DNA of 64,000 nucleotides from Streptomyces sp. NBC_00483 (GTDB lineage: Bacteria > Actinomycetota > Actinomycetes > Streptomycetales > Streptomycetaceae): positions 8,246,001 through 8,310,000 of the forward strand of contig NZ_CP107880.1 in the NCBI RefSeq assembly GCF_036013745.1, written 5' to 3'. The notes beneath the pieces are model-generated. The model ran no database searches, was not told the origin of the DNA, and was given only the letters and a program-made list of their open reading frames with translations. Numbering within the stretch: position 1 is the first letter of the stretch; each line of letters starts with the position of its first letter. Positions 40,399 to 48,079 of this stretch are shown here, one piece after another. A program made the translations under genes and the position numbers.

Positions 40399-41168
40399 GT
40401 GCTTGTCTACCCGTGCGGGCTGGATGTCTCCAGCTGTTCCCTGCGGTTCCTCGCCGCCAAGTTGCGCGAGCACCGTCGCCAGATCGGGAGCCGCCGGCGT
40501 CGACTGAGTGCCAACAGGCAGGCCCTGCTCGCGCTGGCGCATCTGCGGAACGGGACGACCTACGCCCAACTCGCGGCAGGTTTCCAGGTCGGGTCGAGCG
40601 CGGTCTACCGATACGTGACCGAAGCAGTCAACCTGCTCGCGACGCTCGCGCCGACCCTGACCGAGGCCGTCCGAGCGGCATCTGCCAAGGCGTACGTCCT
40701 GTTGGATGGGACGCTCCTACCCATCGACCGGGTGGCTGCCGGCCGGCCGTTCTACTCCGGCAAGCACCGCCGGCACGGGATGAACGTGAAGGTCCTCGCG
40801 GACCCGTTCGGCCGACTGCTGTGGGCATCGCCCGCATTGCCCGGCTCGGTCCACGAGGTTCGGGCGGCTCGGCAGCACGGCATCATCGACGCCCTCAACC
40901 AAGCGCAGATCGCCTGCTGGGCGGACAAGGGCTATCGCGGCGCCGACGGCACGGTCCGTGTCCCACACTGGGGCCGATAGGAGACGCTCTCCGCAGGCCA
41001 ACAACCGGTGAACCGGTCCCACGCGAAGATCCGGGCTCCGTCGAGCAGGCCATGGCCACCCTGAAGACCTGGCGGCTTCTGCGCAAGATCCGCAGTCCCA
41101 CGACCCGCATCAGCAGCCTGGTTCGGGCCGTCCTCGCCCAACACTGCACCGCCTCGATCGCAGGTTGA
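40399..41168 (+). pseudogene. IS5-type (DDE_Tnp_4) transposase, broken
   Basis: The first 193 codons give a normal actinobacterial IS5-type transposase with an N-terminal HTH (TTYAQLAAGFQVGSSAVYRY) and DDE pieces (YVLLDGTLLPIDRV, YSGKHRRHGMNVKVLADPFG, CWADKGYRGADGTVRVPHWGR). A TAG at 40978-40980 stands where Trp is normal. The frame then continues ETLSAGQQPVNRSHAKIR and shifts by one base into VEQAMATLKTWRLLRKIR. Two lesions make it inactive. Confidence 0.85.
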
Positions 41169-41211
41169 AGACGCAGCCAATGGAGCTGACCGCCGTGGAA
41201 GACTGAGAACT

Positions 41212-41763
41212 ATGCGAAGACGGATGGCACGAGGAGCAGCATCCTGGGTGGGCCCGTTGGTGTTGCTGGCCGTCGGCTGCTCGACGTCCACGTCATCCCA
41301 GCCGGATTCTCCATCCTCCTCGGCTAGCCGGCCGGACGCTCCTAGCAGTCCGCATGCAACCTGCACTGACACGGCGCCAGTCTCTTCCGGCTCTGTGCCG
41401 ACCGCCGTGCATGACTTCGACAAGAAGCGCAGATGGTACGGCGCTGACGACCTGTGGGTGGCCAAACCCGACCTTCTGAATCATGCGGATGAACGCGACG
41501 AGAGGTACCGCACGAAATACCCTTCGATAACGCTGGACGCCCAGGGGCACGTGACTGCCCAGAAAGGCGCCCCGCACGTCGATGTCGCACGACTGGACCA
41601 ACCCGGCTCCGCGCGCGGTAGTACTGGTGGATTTGCCACCACCAACGGTGATCGGCAGTGGTGGCCGACGGTCATCAGCTTCCCCGGGCCCGGCTGTTGG
41701 AAGGTGACCGAAACCCTCGGCTCCACCAAAGTCCGCTTCACCATGCACATCGCACCACGCTGA
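41212..41763 (+). CDS. Lipoprotein of unknown function
   Basis: The 183-residue protein has an RR-containing signal and lipobox LLAVGCST (Cys23), then a Ser/Pro-rich linker (STSSQPDSPSSSASRPDAP). The mature domain has YGADDLWVAKPDLL, WWPTVISFPGPGCWKVTETL and a C-terminal KVRFTMHIAP. The pattern PGPGCWxVT is seen in Streptomyces lipoproteins of unknown role, and the terminal beta structure looks like an immunoglobulin-type fold. It lies directly after the dead IS5. Confidence 0.7.
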   Translation: MRRRMARGAASWVGPLVLLAVGCSTSTSSQPDSPSSSASRPDAPSSPHATCTDTAPVSSGSVPTAVHDFDKKRRWYGADDLWVAKPDLLNHADERDERYRTKYPSITLDAQGHVTAQKGAPHVDVARLDQPGSARGSTGGFATTNGDRQWWPTVISFPGPGCWKVTETLGSTKVRFTMHIAPR

Positions 41764-41938
41764 GCGAGTCCAGGCTCAGGCCGGGTCGGCAGGCCACCCG
41801 GACGCCACCTCACCTCGGTTGCAGGCGCTGCCGAAGCCCGCATTCGCGTCCCGACCCGCTCAATCTGAGGCACTGTGAACGGAGTTGACGGCGGGGTGAG
41901 ACCTTGGGGCCCCTCCCCGCCGTGTGCCGTGTGGACTG

Positions 41939-42748
41939 TTACGCGCCGGAGTCGGTGGCTGATGTGGACGGTCGGGCGAGGCGGTAGGTGCGCGGCCTGT
42001 CGCTGATCTGTTCAGCGATGTGCTGCTTGGTCAGTGTGACCAGGGCGTTGGCGATGGCGCCCGAGGACTTCTCGATGATGCGGCTGATCCGGGTGGCGGT
42101 GAACGCCTCTTCCGGGTGGGTCCGCAGGTGCTCGATCACCATCTGGCGCAGTCCGCCGGGCGCCAGCCGTCGCTTGCCGTCCGCTGCGGCGGGCGGGGCC
42201 GGGGCGTGATCGGGCACCGTCCGCCCCGGCGTTTCCGTGGCAGAGGTCTCCTTGCCGGGTTGTGGTGCGCTGCCTTCGTGGGAGTCGCCGTTCACCGGCC
42301 TGTTCTCGTGGGTGTCGAGCTCCGCTTCCGAGCTCGAAAGCGCCACGGCACCCTGGGTGTTGGCCGGGTGAGTGGGGCCCTCGGCCGGTACGGGGTCCAG
42401 TCCGGGGCTCTGGTCCTGGGGTGCGGGATCCTCGGCCGCTGATTCGTCGGGCGCTGCGGGGGTGGAGTGCCAGCGGTCGGGTGTGCGGCCGGTGCCGGAG
42501 TGGCCGCCCCGCTTGCGGGCCGCCAGTCCGGCTTCTTCCAGGAGGGTCAGGGCTTTGCCGGTGGTGGAGCGGCCGAGTCCGGCGGCGAGGGAGAGTTCGG
42601 CGGTGGTGGCTCCGTGGGGGCGGGTGGCGAGTTCGGCGTGGACGGCGGCGGGTGCGCCGGTCAGCGCGGGCAGCGGTTGGGGTGCGGGTGTCGGGGTCGG
42701 GTGCAGTACGTGCACCGAGGCGGTGGTTTGGGTTTGGGTGTCGGACAT
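41939..42748 (-). CDS. Protein with two winged-helix domains
   Basis: The 269-residue protein starts with ATG at 42746-42748. A first winged helix (ATTAELSLAAGLGRSTTGKA followed by LTLLEEAGLAARKRG) occupies about 40-95. A long disordered, acidic/Pro-rich linker follows. A second winged helix (FTATRISRIIEKSSGAIANA then VTLTKQHIAEQISDRPRTYR) is at the end. The second domain is clearly similar to the N-terminal domain of the AAA ATPase at 28891 (both end RPRTYR/KPRTYQ). It is likely DNA-binding, perhaps a replication or plasmid-regulation factor. Confidence 0.7.
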   Translation of the reverse strand: MSDTQTQTTASVHVLHPTPTPAPQPLPALTGAPAAVHAELATRPHGATTAELSLAAGLGRSTTGKALTLLEEAGLAARKRGGHSGTGRTPDRWHSTPAAPDESAAEDPAPQDQSPGLDPVPAEGPTHPANTQGAVALSSSEAELDTHENRPVNGDSHEGSAPQPGKETSATETPGRTVPDHAPAPPAAADGKRRLAPGGLRQMVIEHLRTHPEEAFTATRISRIIEKSSGAIANALVTLTKQHIAEQISDRPRTYRLARPSTSATDSGA

Positions 42749-42888
42749 GGTGGGGCCCTCAACTTCCGGCAATTCGATATTGGTTGGGTGAGGTCCCCGG
42801 CCGGGGTGCGGTGCGTGTGGCATCGCGGTGTCCGATGGGGCGCGTGCGCTGCGCGGAGATCCCGATCGGAGCCGGTCCGATGCCGGAG

Positions 42889-42907
42889 GGTTCACCGATC
42901 GTGAACC
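42889..42907. promoter_or_regulatory. Candidate operator, inverted repeat
   Basis: GGTTCAC (42889-42895) and GTGAACC (42901-42907) form a perfect 7-bp inverted repeat with a 5-nt spacer, about 140 nt upstream of the reverse-strand winged-helix gene. This is a reasonable site for a dimeric regulator. Confidence 0.4.
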
Positions 42908-43168
42908 GCTCGGCAGCGGGCCGGTTCGACCATGGACGCTCCATAGGGTGTTGGCTGTCAAGCACAGTCGGGAAAGACTCTGTGCTGGTCAACGAGGCCG
43001 GGTGTGGCTCATGGACGCGTGTCGTGCGTGGCTCGTGCAGAGTGGCCGCCCGGCCTCGGTGGGGGTCCTGGTCTGCTGATTGAGATGTGCGTTCCGGTCG
43101 CTGTCTATGGAGCTGACGACGGGATTCCCGAACAGCGGCACGAGTCCTGGCGCAAAGAGGAGTCGGGC

Positions 43169-44374
43169 ATGACGCAACGGCACGACGTGATCTGGGTCGG
43201 CATCGACATCGGGAAGAAGCACCACTGGATGGCCGCCGTCACCGGCGAGGGCACCCTCGCCTGGTCCCGGCAGGTCCGCAACGACGAGGGCGCCCTGCTG
43301 GATGCCATCGACCGGGCCCTCGGCCTCGCGGACGAGGTCCGCTGGGCCGTGGACATGCGGAACACAATGGCGGCACTGCTGCTGGCGTTGCTGGCCGTTC
43401 GCGGGCAGCGGGCCAGCTACGTCGCCGGCCGCACCGTCCACCACATGGCCGCGACCTACCGCGGGGAGGCCAAGACCGATGCCCGCGACGCGTTCGTGAT
43501 CGCGGAGACGGCACGGCTGCGCCGGGACCTGGGCACCATAGCCGTCCCGGAACAACTGGTCAGCTGCCTCTCGCTGCTGACCGCGCATCGCGGCGATCTC
43601 ATCGCCGACCGGGTGCGCATGCTCAACCGCATGCGCTGCGTGCTGTCCGGATACTTCCCCGTGCTGGAGGCGGCGTTCGACTACGCCAACCGCCGGGGCG
43701 CCCTGGTGCTCCTCACCGGCTATCAGACCCCGCAGGCCCTGCGCCGCTGCGGCGCCCGGCGGCTGGCCGCATGGCTGGCCCGGCGGAAGGTACGGGGCGC
43801 GCAGGCCGTCGCGGAGCAGGCCCTGGACGCAGCGGGCCGCCAGCACATCATGCTCACAGAGCAGGAGGTCGCCGCTCAGATCGTGGCCGACATCGCCACC
43901 CAGATCCTGCAGCTGGACGAGCGGCTGAAACAGCTCAATGCGCAGATCCGGGAGGTCTTCCATCGGCATCCGCAGGCCAAGGTGATCGAATCCATGCCGG
44001 GGATGGGCCCGTTGCTGGGGGCCGAGCTGATCGCCGCGACCGGGGATCTCACCGCCTACCCGGACGCGGGCCACCTCGCGTCCGCGGCCGGCCTGGTACC
44101 GGTGCCGCGCGACTCGGGTCAGCGCACGGGAAATCTGCACCGGCCGGTGCGTTACAGCCGCCGTCTGCGCAGAGTCTTCTACCTCTCCGCGCAGACCAGC
44201 ATGGTGCGAGCAGGCCCGAACCAGCAGTACTACCGAAAGAAGCGAGCCGAGGGCCGCAACCACGTCCAGGCCGTCATGGCTCTCGCCAGACGACGCACCG
44301 ACGTGCTGTGGGCCCTGCTGCGCGACAACCGACTCTTCACCCCGGAGCCGCCGATCCGCCTCCACGGCAGTTGA
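43169..44374 (+). CDS. IS110-family transposase (second, different element)
   Basis: The 401-residue DEDD transposase starts at ATG 43169. The RuvC-like part has VIWVGIDIGKKHHWMAAV (first Asp), RWAVDMRNTMAAL and YRGEAKTDARDAFVIAETAR. The C-terminal part has VIESMPGMGPLLGAELIAAT, HLASAAGLVPVPRDSGQ and SRRLRRVFYLSAQTSM. It appears intact. The noncoding DNA ahead of it (about 42920-43168) would contain the left end and, by family knowledge, the bridge RNA. Exact ends cannot be set because these elements lack inverted repeats. Confidence 0.92.
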   Translation: MTQRHDVIWVGIDIGKKHHWMAAVTGEGTLAWSRQVRNDEGALLDAIDRALGLADEVRWAVDMRNTMAALLLALLAVRGQRASYVAGRTVHHMAATYRGEAKTDARDAFVIAETARLRRDLGTIAVPEQLVSCLSLLTAHRGDLIADRVRMLNRMRCVLSGYFPVLEAAFDYANRRGALVLLTGYQTPQALRRCGARRLAAWLARRKVRGAQAVAEQALDAAGRQHIMLTEQEVAAQIVADIATQILQLDERLKQLNAQIREVFHRHPQAKVIESMPGMGPLLGAELIAATGDLTAYPDAGHLASAAGLVPVPRDSGQRTGNLHRPVRYSRRLRRVFYLSAQTSMVRAGPNQQYYRKKRAEGRNHVQAVMALARRRTDVLWALLRDNRLFTPEPPIRLHGS

Positions 44375-44615
44375 CTTCGCCATTGAGACTCTGCTCGTGC
44401 CGGGAGTCGAGCGACGTAGCTGATCGGCCCGGTTGCTGGCTGGATCTGGATCGGTGCCGGCTGCGAGAGCGGTGGTGTGGGGCGCAAGCGCCATGGGTTG
44501 CAGTGGCCGAACTGACCCTGCGTGGCCCCTTGTTGTCGGCTCCGGCGTATCCTCCGGCGCATACGGCCCATGAGGCACAGGGGAATCGTCCGAAGTAGCG
44601 GGAGACGACGCGCTG

Positions 44616-45083
44616 ATGGCAACCACCGCACCTGCTCCATCACACGACAGGACGCAGGATCGTATAGCGGCGACGCTCACGTCCCTGCAGAGCGATCTGG
44701 CCCGCGCCGAGGGCAAGGCGAGCTTGCTGCTGGCCCTGTCCGGAGCTGTCCTTGTTGCGCTGGTCTCGACGGTCAAGGACCTGCATCTGCCGGCGCCGGC
44801 CGTCGTGATCGGGGCCGTCGGCGGCGCAGCGCTATTGGCCTCGACGGTGCTGCTCCTGCTTGCGGTGCGGCCGGATCTCGGTGGGCCGGGCTGGCCGAGT
44901 TGGTCCCGGCTGACCCGCGAGGAGCTCAACGACTGTCTGGCGATGGGCTATCGCGTGGAGCACCTGCGCTACATGGCCGCACTCGCCCGACGGAAGTTCC
45001 TGCTGCTCCGGGTGGCGGTCGACTGCCTGCTGGGTGGGCTGGGCCTGTTGGCGGCAGCGGTCGTGCTCTCCCGGGCATTGTGA
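44616..45083 (+). CDS. Pycsar-effector-type transmembrane protein (DUF5706/PycTM-like), orphan
   Basis: The 155-residue protein has a leading helix LTSLQSDLARAEGKASLLLA followed by three membrane helices (LLLALSGAVLVALVSTV, AVVIGAVGGAALLASTVLLL, AVDCLLGGLGLLAAAVVL). The phrase ARAExKASxLLALSGAVL is typical of the PycTM/DUF5706 effector family. In Pycsar anti-phage defence a uridylate or cytidylate cyclase makes cUMP or cCMP, which activates a membrane effector. No cyclase gene is recognised nearby. It lies just downstream of the IS110 element and a terminator-poor gap, so a partner gene may have been lost or may be encoded elsewhere. Confidence 0.7.
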   Translation: MATTAPAPSHDRTQDRIAATLTSLQSDLARAEGKASLLLALSGAVLVALVSTVKDLHLPAPAVVIGAVGGAALLASTVLLLLAVRPDLGGPGWPSWSRLTREELNDCLAMGYRVEHLRYMAALARRKFLLLRVAVDCLLGGLGLLAAAVVLSRAL

Positions 45084-45294
45084 GCTCGGCGGAGGGCGGC
45101 GCTGCCCGGTAAGTCCGGCAGGCGTGCGTGTGGCGGCAGGGAGTCTCAAGCGGATCGTGCCTGCGGGCCGATGGTGCACAGATTGTCCATATGTGGCATC
45201 TGGTCGGTTGCGATGGCGCAGGCCTGGCTCGCGCTGGGGACCGAGCGGCCTCGAGCGGGAGATCCGATCGATGCGTGAACCGGGTTGGTGATGG

Positions 45295-46110
45295 TCATGC
45301 GGGCGGTGGTGGCGTCTCTGGTTGGCGGGTCGCGAGGTGGGCGTGGATCTGTCGGGCCCGGTCTGGGCCGATGTGCAGTTCGGTGCGCAGTCTCCACACG
45401 CTTGCCGGCCGTCCGGTTGTGGTGCGGGCGGTGGTGTCCAACGCTGCGGCGCGGGCCCACAGATCGGCGTCTGTCGTGCCGTCCGAGCTGGGGTGGGCCG
45501 GCGGTACTGGAGGCGGTGGCACGGGCGTGTCGACGGTGCTGTTGTCCGTAACGGCGGTTGCTCCGGTATTGGTGTGTGGCGAGAGAGCGCGGGGGAGCGC
45601 CGCTTCGGCTATCGAGGATGGCGGGGGCGTGTTCGGTTCGGGACGCGGGGCCGCTGTGGTGTCGGTCGGGGTGGGCAGGTTGGCGATGATGCGGCGGTAG
45701 GCCGCGATCGTTTCGGTGAGGAGGATCAGGAGCAACGCCGGGGTGAGGTGCAGAAGCACTGCTGCCGGATCTGCCCGACGGGGCCAGCCGATCTGTCCGT
45801 CGGGCCAGAGGGATTCCCAGCTGTTCATCAGTGCCGCGGCCGATCCTGCCGACCAGCGCAGGGCTGTTGACCATCCGGGTGGGCGGATGCCCCAGGCGGC
45901 GAGGCGGGCGTCGGCGTACAGGACGACGGCGAGTGCGGCGCCGAGCATGGGGTCGAGGAGGATCGCGATCGGGAGCGGGACGCCTCGGGAGCGGGCGAAG
46001 AGGGTGACGTTGACGGTGGTGAAGACCAGCGCGAGGGCTCCGACCGCGCACAGCGTTCGGGTCATGGTGCGCAGCAGGCGGATGGCCTCGTGTTGGTCGG
46101 GTGGGTTCAC
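45295..46110 (-). CDS. Membrane protein with DUF2637-like N-terminal part and HTH-like end
   Basis: The 271-residue protein begins with GTG 46108-46110, overlapping the previous gene (GTGA). It has membrane helices at about 18-35 (CAVGALALVFTTVNVTLFAR), 40-60 (PIAILLDPMLGAALAVVLYA) and 110-125 (LLHLTPALLLILLTETIAA). A Pro/Thr-rich linker follows, then a helical end (GRPASVWRLRTELHIGPDRA then RQIHAHLATRQ) that looks like a winged-helix piece. Similar SpdB/DUF2637-type proteins accompany Streptomyces conjugation genes. It is the last gene of the secretion operon. Confidence 0.7.
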   Translation of the reverse strand: MNPPDQHEAIRLLRTMTRTLCAVGALALVFTTVNVTLFARSRGVPLPIAILLDPMLGAALAVVLYADARLAAWGIRPPGWSTALRWSAGSAAALMNSWESLWPDGQIGWPRRADPAAVLLHLTPALLLILLTETIAAYRRIIANLPTPTDTTAAPRPEPNTPPPSSIAEAALPRALSPHTNTGATAVTDNSTVDTPVPPPPVPPAHPSSDGTTDADLWARAAALDTTARTTTGRPASVWRLRTELHIGPDRARQIHAHLATRQPETPPPPA

Positions 46111-47054
46111 CGGCCGCCTCCCGTACCGGTGTTGGTGGCGGAGGGGCGGGTGGCGCCCTGGAAGGTGGGGGAGTTGGTGTTGGCGCTGGTTTCGCGGACG
46201 ACGGCGCCGGGGTGTGGGGCGTCGATGGCGCGGTTGTTGCCGGTGTAGATGGCGACGTGGGTGATGTTGTTGCGGTGGGGGCCGTAGAAGAGGAGGTCGC
46301 CGGGGGCGAGTGGGGGTGGGTTGGGCAGGGGTGGGCCTGCGGTGTGCTGGGCCTGGGCGACGCGGGGGAGTTGGATGCCGGCGGCGCGGTAGGCGGCTTG
46401 GGTGAGGCCGGAGCAGTCGAAGCCGCCTTCGGCGGGGCCGTCGCCGCCCCAGACGTAGGGCTGGCCGAGTTGGGCGCGGGCGTAGGTGACGGCCTTGGCG
46501 GCAGAGCTGTTGGGGGCGGGGGTGGCGGCTGCGTATTGTGCGGCGGTCTTGAGGACTTTGTCGACGTACCAGTCGGCGTGGTTGTAGTGCCAGATCGCGC
46601 GGCGGAGGTTTTTGCCGTTCTTCGCGCCGTTGGCGCACAGGAGGCGGGCGGCGGCGTAGACGGCGTCGACCGGGTCCCACGGTGTTGGTGGCTTCTTCCC
46701 GCCGGGTGGGACCGGGTACGCGTAGGCCGGAAACGTGGTCGGCATGAACTGCATTGGGCCCTGGGCTCCTGCGGAGGAGCGCATGGTGGGGTGGCGGCCG
46801 TGGTTGGTTTCGACCTTGCCGATGGCCGCGAGGATCGTCCAGGACAGGCCGGGGCATTCCGGTGCCGCGCGCTGGTAGAGGGCGAGGTAGGCGGGTGGGA
46901 TGTCGGCGAGGGCCTGTTTGCTCGGGGAGGCCGATGCACCGTTGCCGGGCAGCATCGAGGTGAGGGCTGCGGCGGCGGTGAGGGCGGCGAGCAGGGTCAG
47001 GGTGAGGAGGGCGCAGCTGATTCCGGCGGCGGCTTTGCCGGTGCCGCTGGTCAT
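46107..47054 (-). CDS. Bifunctional lytic transglycosylase and NlpC/P60 peptidase
   Basis: The 315-residue protein has an N-terminal membrane helix or signal (about 10-35). A lytic transglycosylase domain follows (GLSWTILAAIGKVETNHG, catalytic Glu82; AGAQGPMQFMPTTF at about 95-108; YNHADWYVDKVL), then an NlpC/P60 domain (QPYVWGGDGPAEGGFDCSG with Cys214; HVAIY with His266). It cleaves glycan strands and peptide stems of the wall, making room for the conjugation channel, as with VirB1-like and TcpG/CwlT proteins. It overlaps the genes on both sides (ATGA and GTGA). Confidence 0.92.
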   Translation of the reverse strand: MTSGTGKAAAGISCALLTLTLLAALTAAAALTSMLPGNGASASPSKQALADIPPAYLALYQRAAPECPGLSWTILAAIGKVETNHGRHPTMRSSAGAQGPMQFMPTTFPAYAYPVPPGGKKPPTPWDPVDAVYAAARLLCANGAKNGKNLRRAIWHYNHADWYVDKVLKTAAQYAAATPAPNSSAAKAVTYARAQLGQPYVWGGDGPAEGGFDCSGLTQAAYRAAGIQLPRVAQAQHTAGPPLPNPPPLAPGDLLFYGPHRNNITHVAIYTGNNRAIDAPHPGAVVRETSANTNSPTFQGATRPSATNTGTGGGR

Positions 47055-48049
47055 GGTGTGTCGGTGGGTGGGCGGGGTGGTGTGGGGCGCCAGGGCAGGG
47101 TGGTGTGGCGGCCGGGGGCCGGGAGGGTGGTTTCGGGGGTGCCTGCGGGGCTCAGGTCGGGCCAGTGGGTGGCGAGTTGGGGGAGTGTGAGGCGGTCGGT
47201 GGGTGCGGTTGTGGTGGTGAGGGGGAGCCAGGCGGGGGCGGTGGGGGTGAAGAGTCCGGTGTTGGTGGTGGCGAGGGGCAGTTCGAGGCGGTCGGTGGTG
47301 TCGGCGAGTCGTTGGCGGAGGGCGGTTTCGCGGCGGGTGGTGGAGGTGTGGATGAGGAGGGGTGTGCGGGTGCCGGTGGTGGCGGCGAGGGCGGCGTAGC
47401 CGGGGAGTTTGGCTTCGACGCGGGCGAGGTTGTAGCTGCCGGTGTCGTATTCGAGGAAGAACGGCAACAGCCACCCGGGGCCGGTGGCTCCGGTGTTGTT
47501 GGTGTGGTGGGCGTAGGCGTCGGGGTGGATCCAGTCGCCCCACAGGCGGGTGGCGGAACGTTCGGACAGCCAGAGCTGCAAGAAGCCTTCTGTGGTGGCC
47601 AGTTGGGTGAGGAGGGTGTTGACGCCGAGGGTGTGTTCGAGGGTGGGGGAGAAGGCGATGCGGGCGGTGTGGTCTTTGCGCCAGCCGGTGGCGGGGAGGT
47701 CGACGCCGGCGCGGGCGGCGAGGAGTTCGGCTCCGGCTTTGCCGAGGGTGTAGTGCTCGGGGGCGGAGCCGTGGGTGCGCAGGGGGCGGAAGGAGTCGAC
47801 GACGTTCAGGTGGTAGAGCTCGCGCAGGCGGCGGTTGGTGGTGCGGGAGCTGGTGAAGGCGAGGGCGTGGATGTGGTGGGTGGTGAGGACCTTGTGTTCG
47901 TGGAGCATTTCGATGAGCCACAGGTCGCGGGCGGTGAGGCGGGTGGCGAGGTGGGCGAGGTCGGTGCGGGCGCGTGCGGGTGGGGTGGGTCGTCTGCGGC
48001 GTATGACGGCGCGGGGGACGTAGCCGGGGTTGGGGGTGGATGCGGGCAT
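47051..48049 (-). CDS. Replication-relaxation family protein
   Basis: The 332-residue protein has the features of the replication-relaxation family (PF13814): a winged-helix N-terminus (LTARDLWLIEMLHEHKVLTT, then TSSRTTNRRLRELYHLNVV), the conserved HYTLGKAGAELLAARAG, and a nuclease-like or binding core (FSPTLEHTLGVNTLLTQLAT; FFLEYDTGSYNLARVEAKL). Proteins of this family occur in plasmids and conjugative elements of Gram-positives; they are named after a plasmid protein thought to affect supercoiling at the origin. It overlaps the hydrolase gene by 4 nt. Confidence 0.85.
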   Translation of the reverse strand: MPASTPNPGYVPRAVIRRRRPTPPARARTDLAHLATRLTARDLWLIEMLHEHKVLTTHHIHALAFTSSRTTNRRLRELYHLNVVDSFRPLRTHGSAPEHYTLGKAGAELLAARAGVDLPATGWRKDHTARIAFSPTLEHTLGVNTLLTQLATTEGFLQLWLSERSATRLWGDWIHPDAYAHHTNNTGATGPGWLLPFFLEYDTGSYNLARVEAKLPGYAALAATTGTRTPLLIHTSTTRRETALRQRLADTTDRLELPLATTNTGLFTPTAPAWLPLTTTTAPTDRLTLPQLATHWPDLSPAGTPETTLPAPGRHTTLPWRPTPPRPPTDTP

Positions 48050-48079
48050 GGCGGTGAACTCCTCGGCCGGGGTGGGTGG

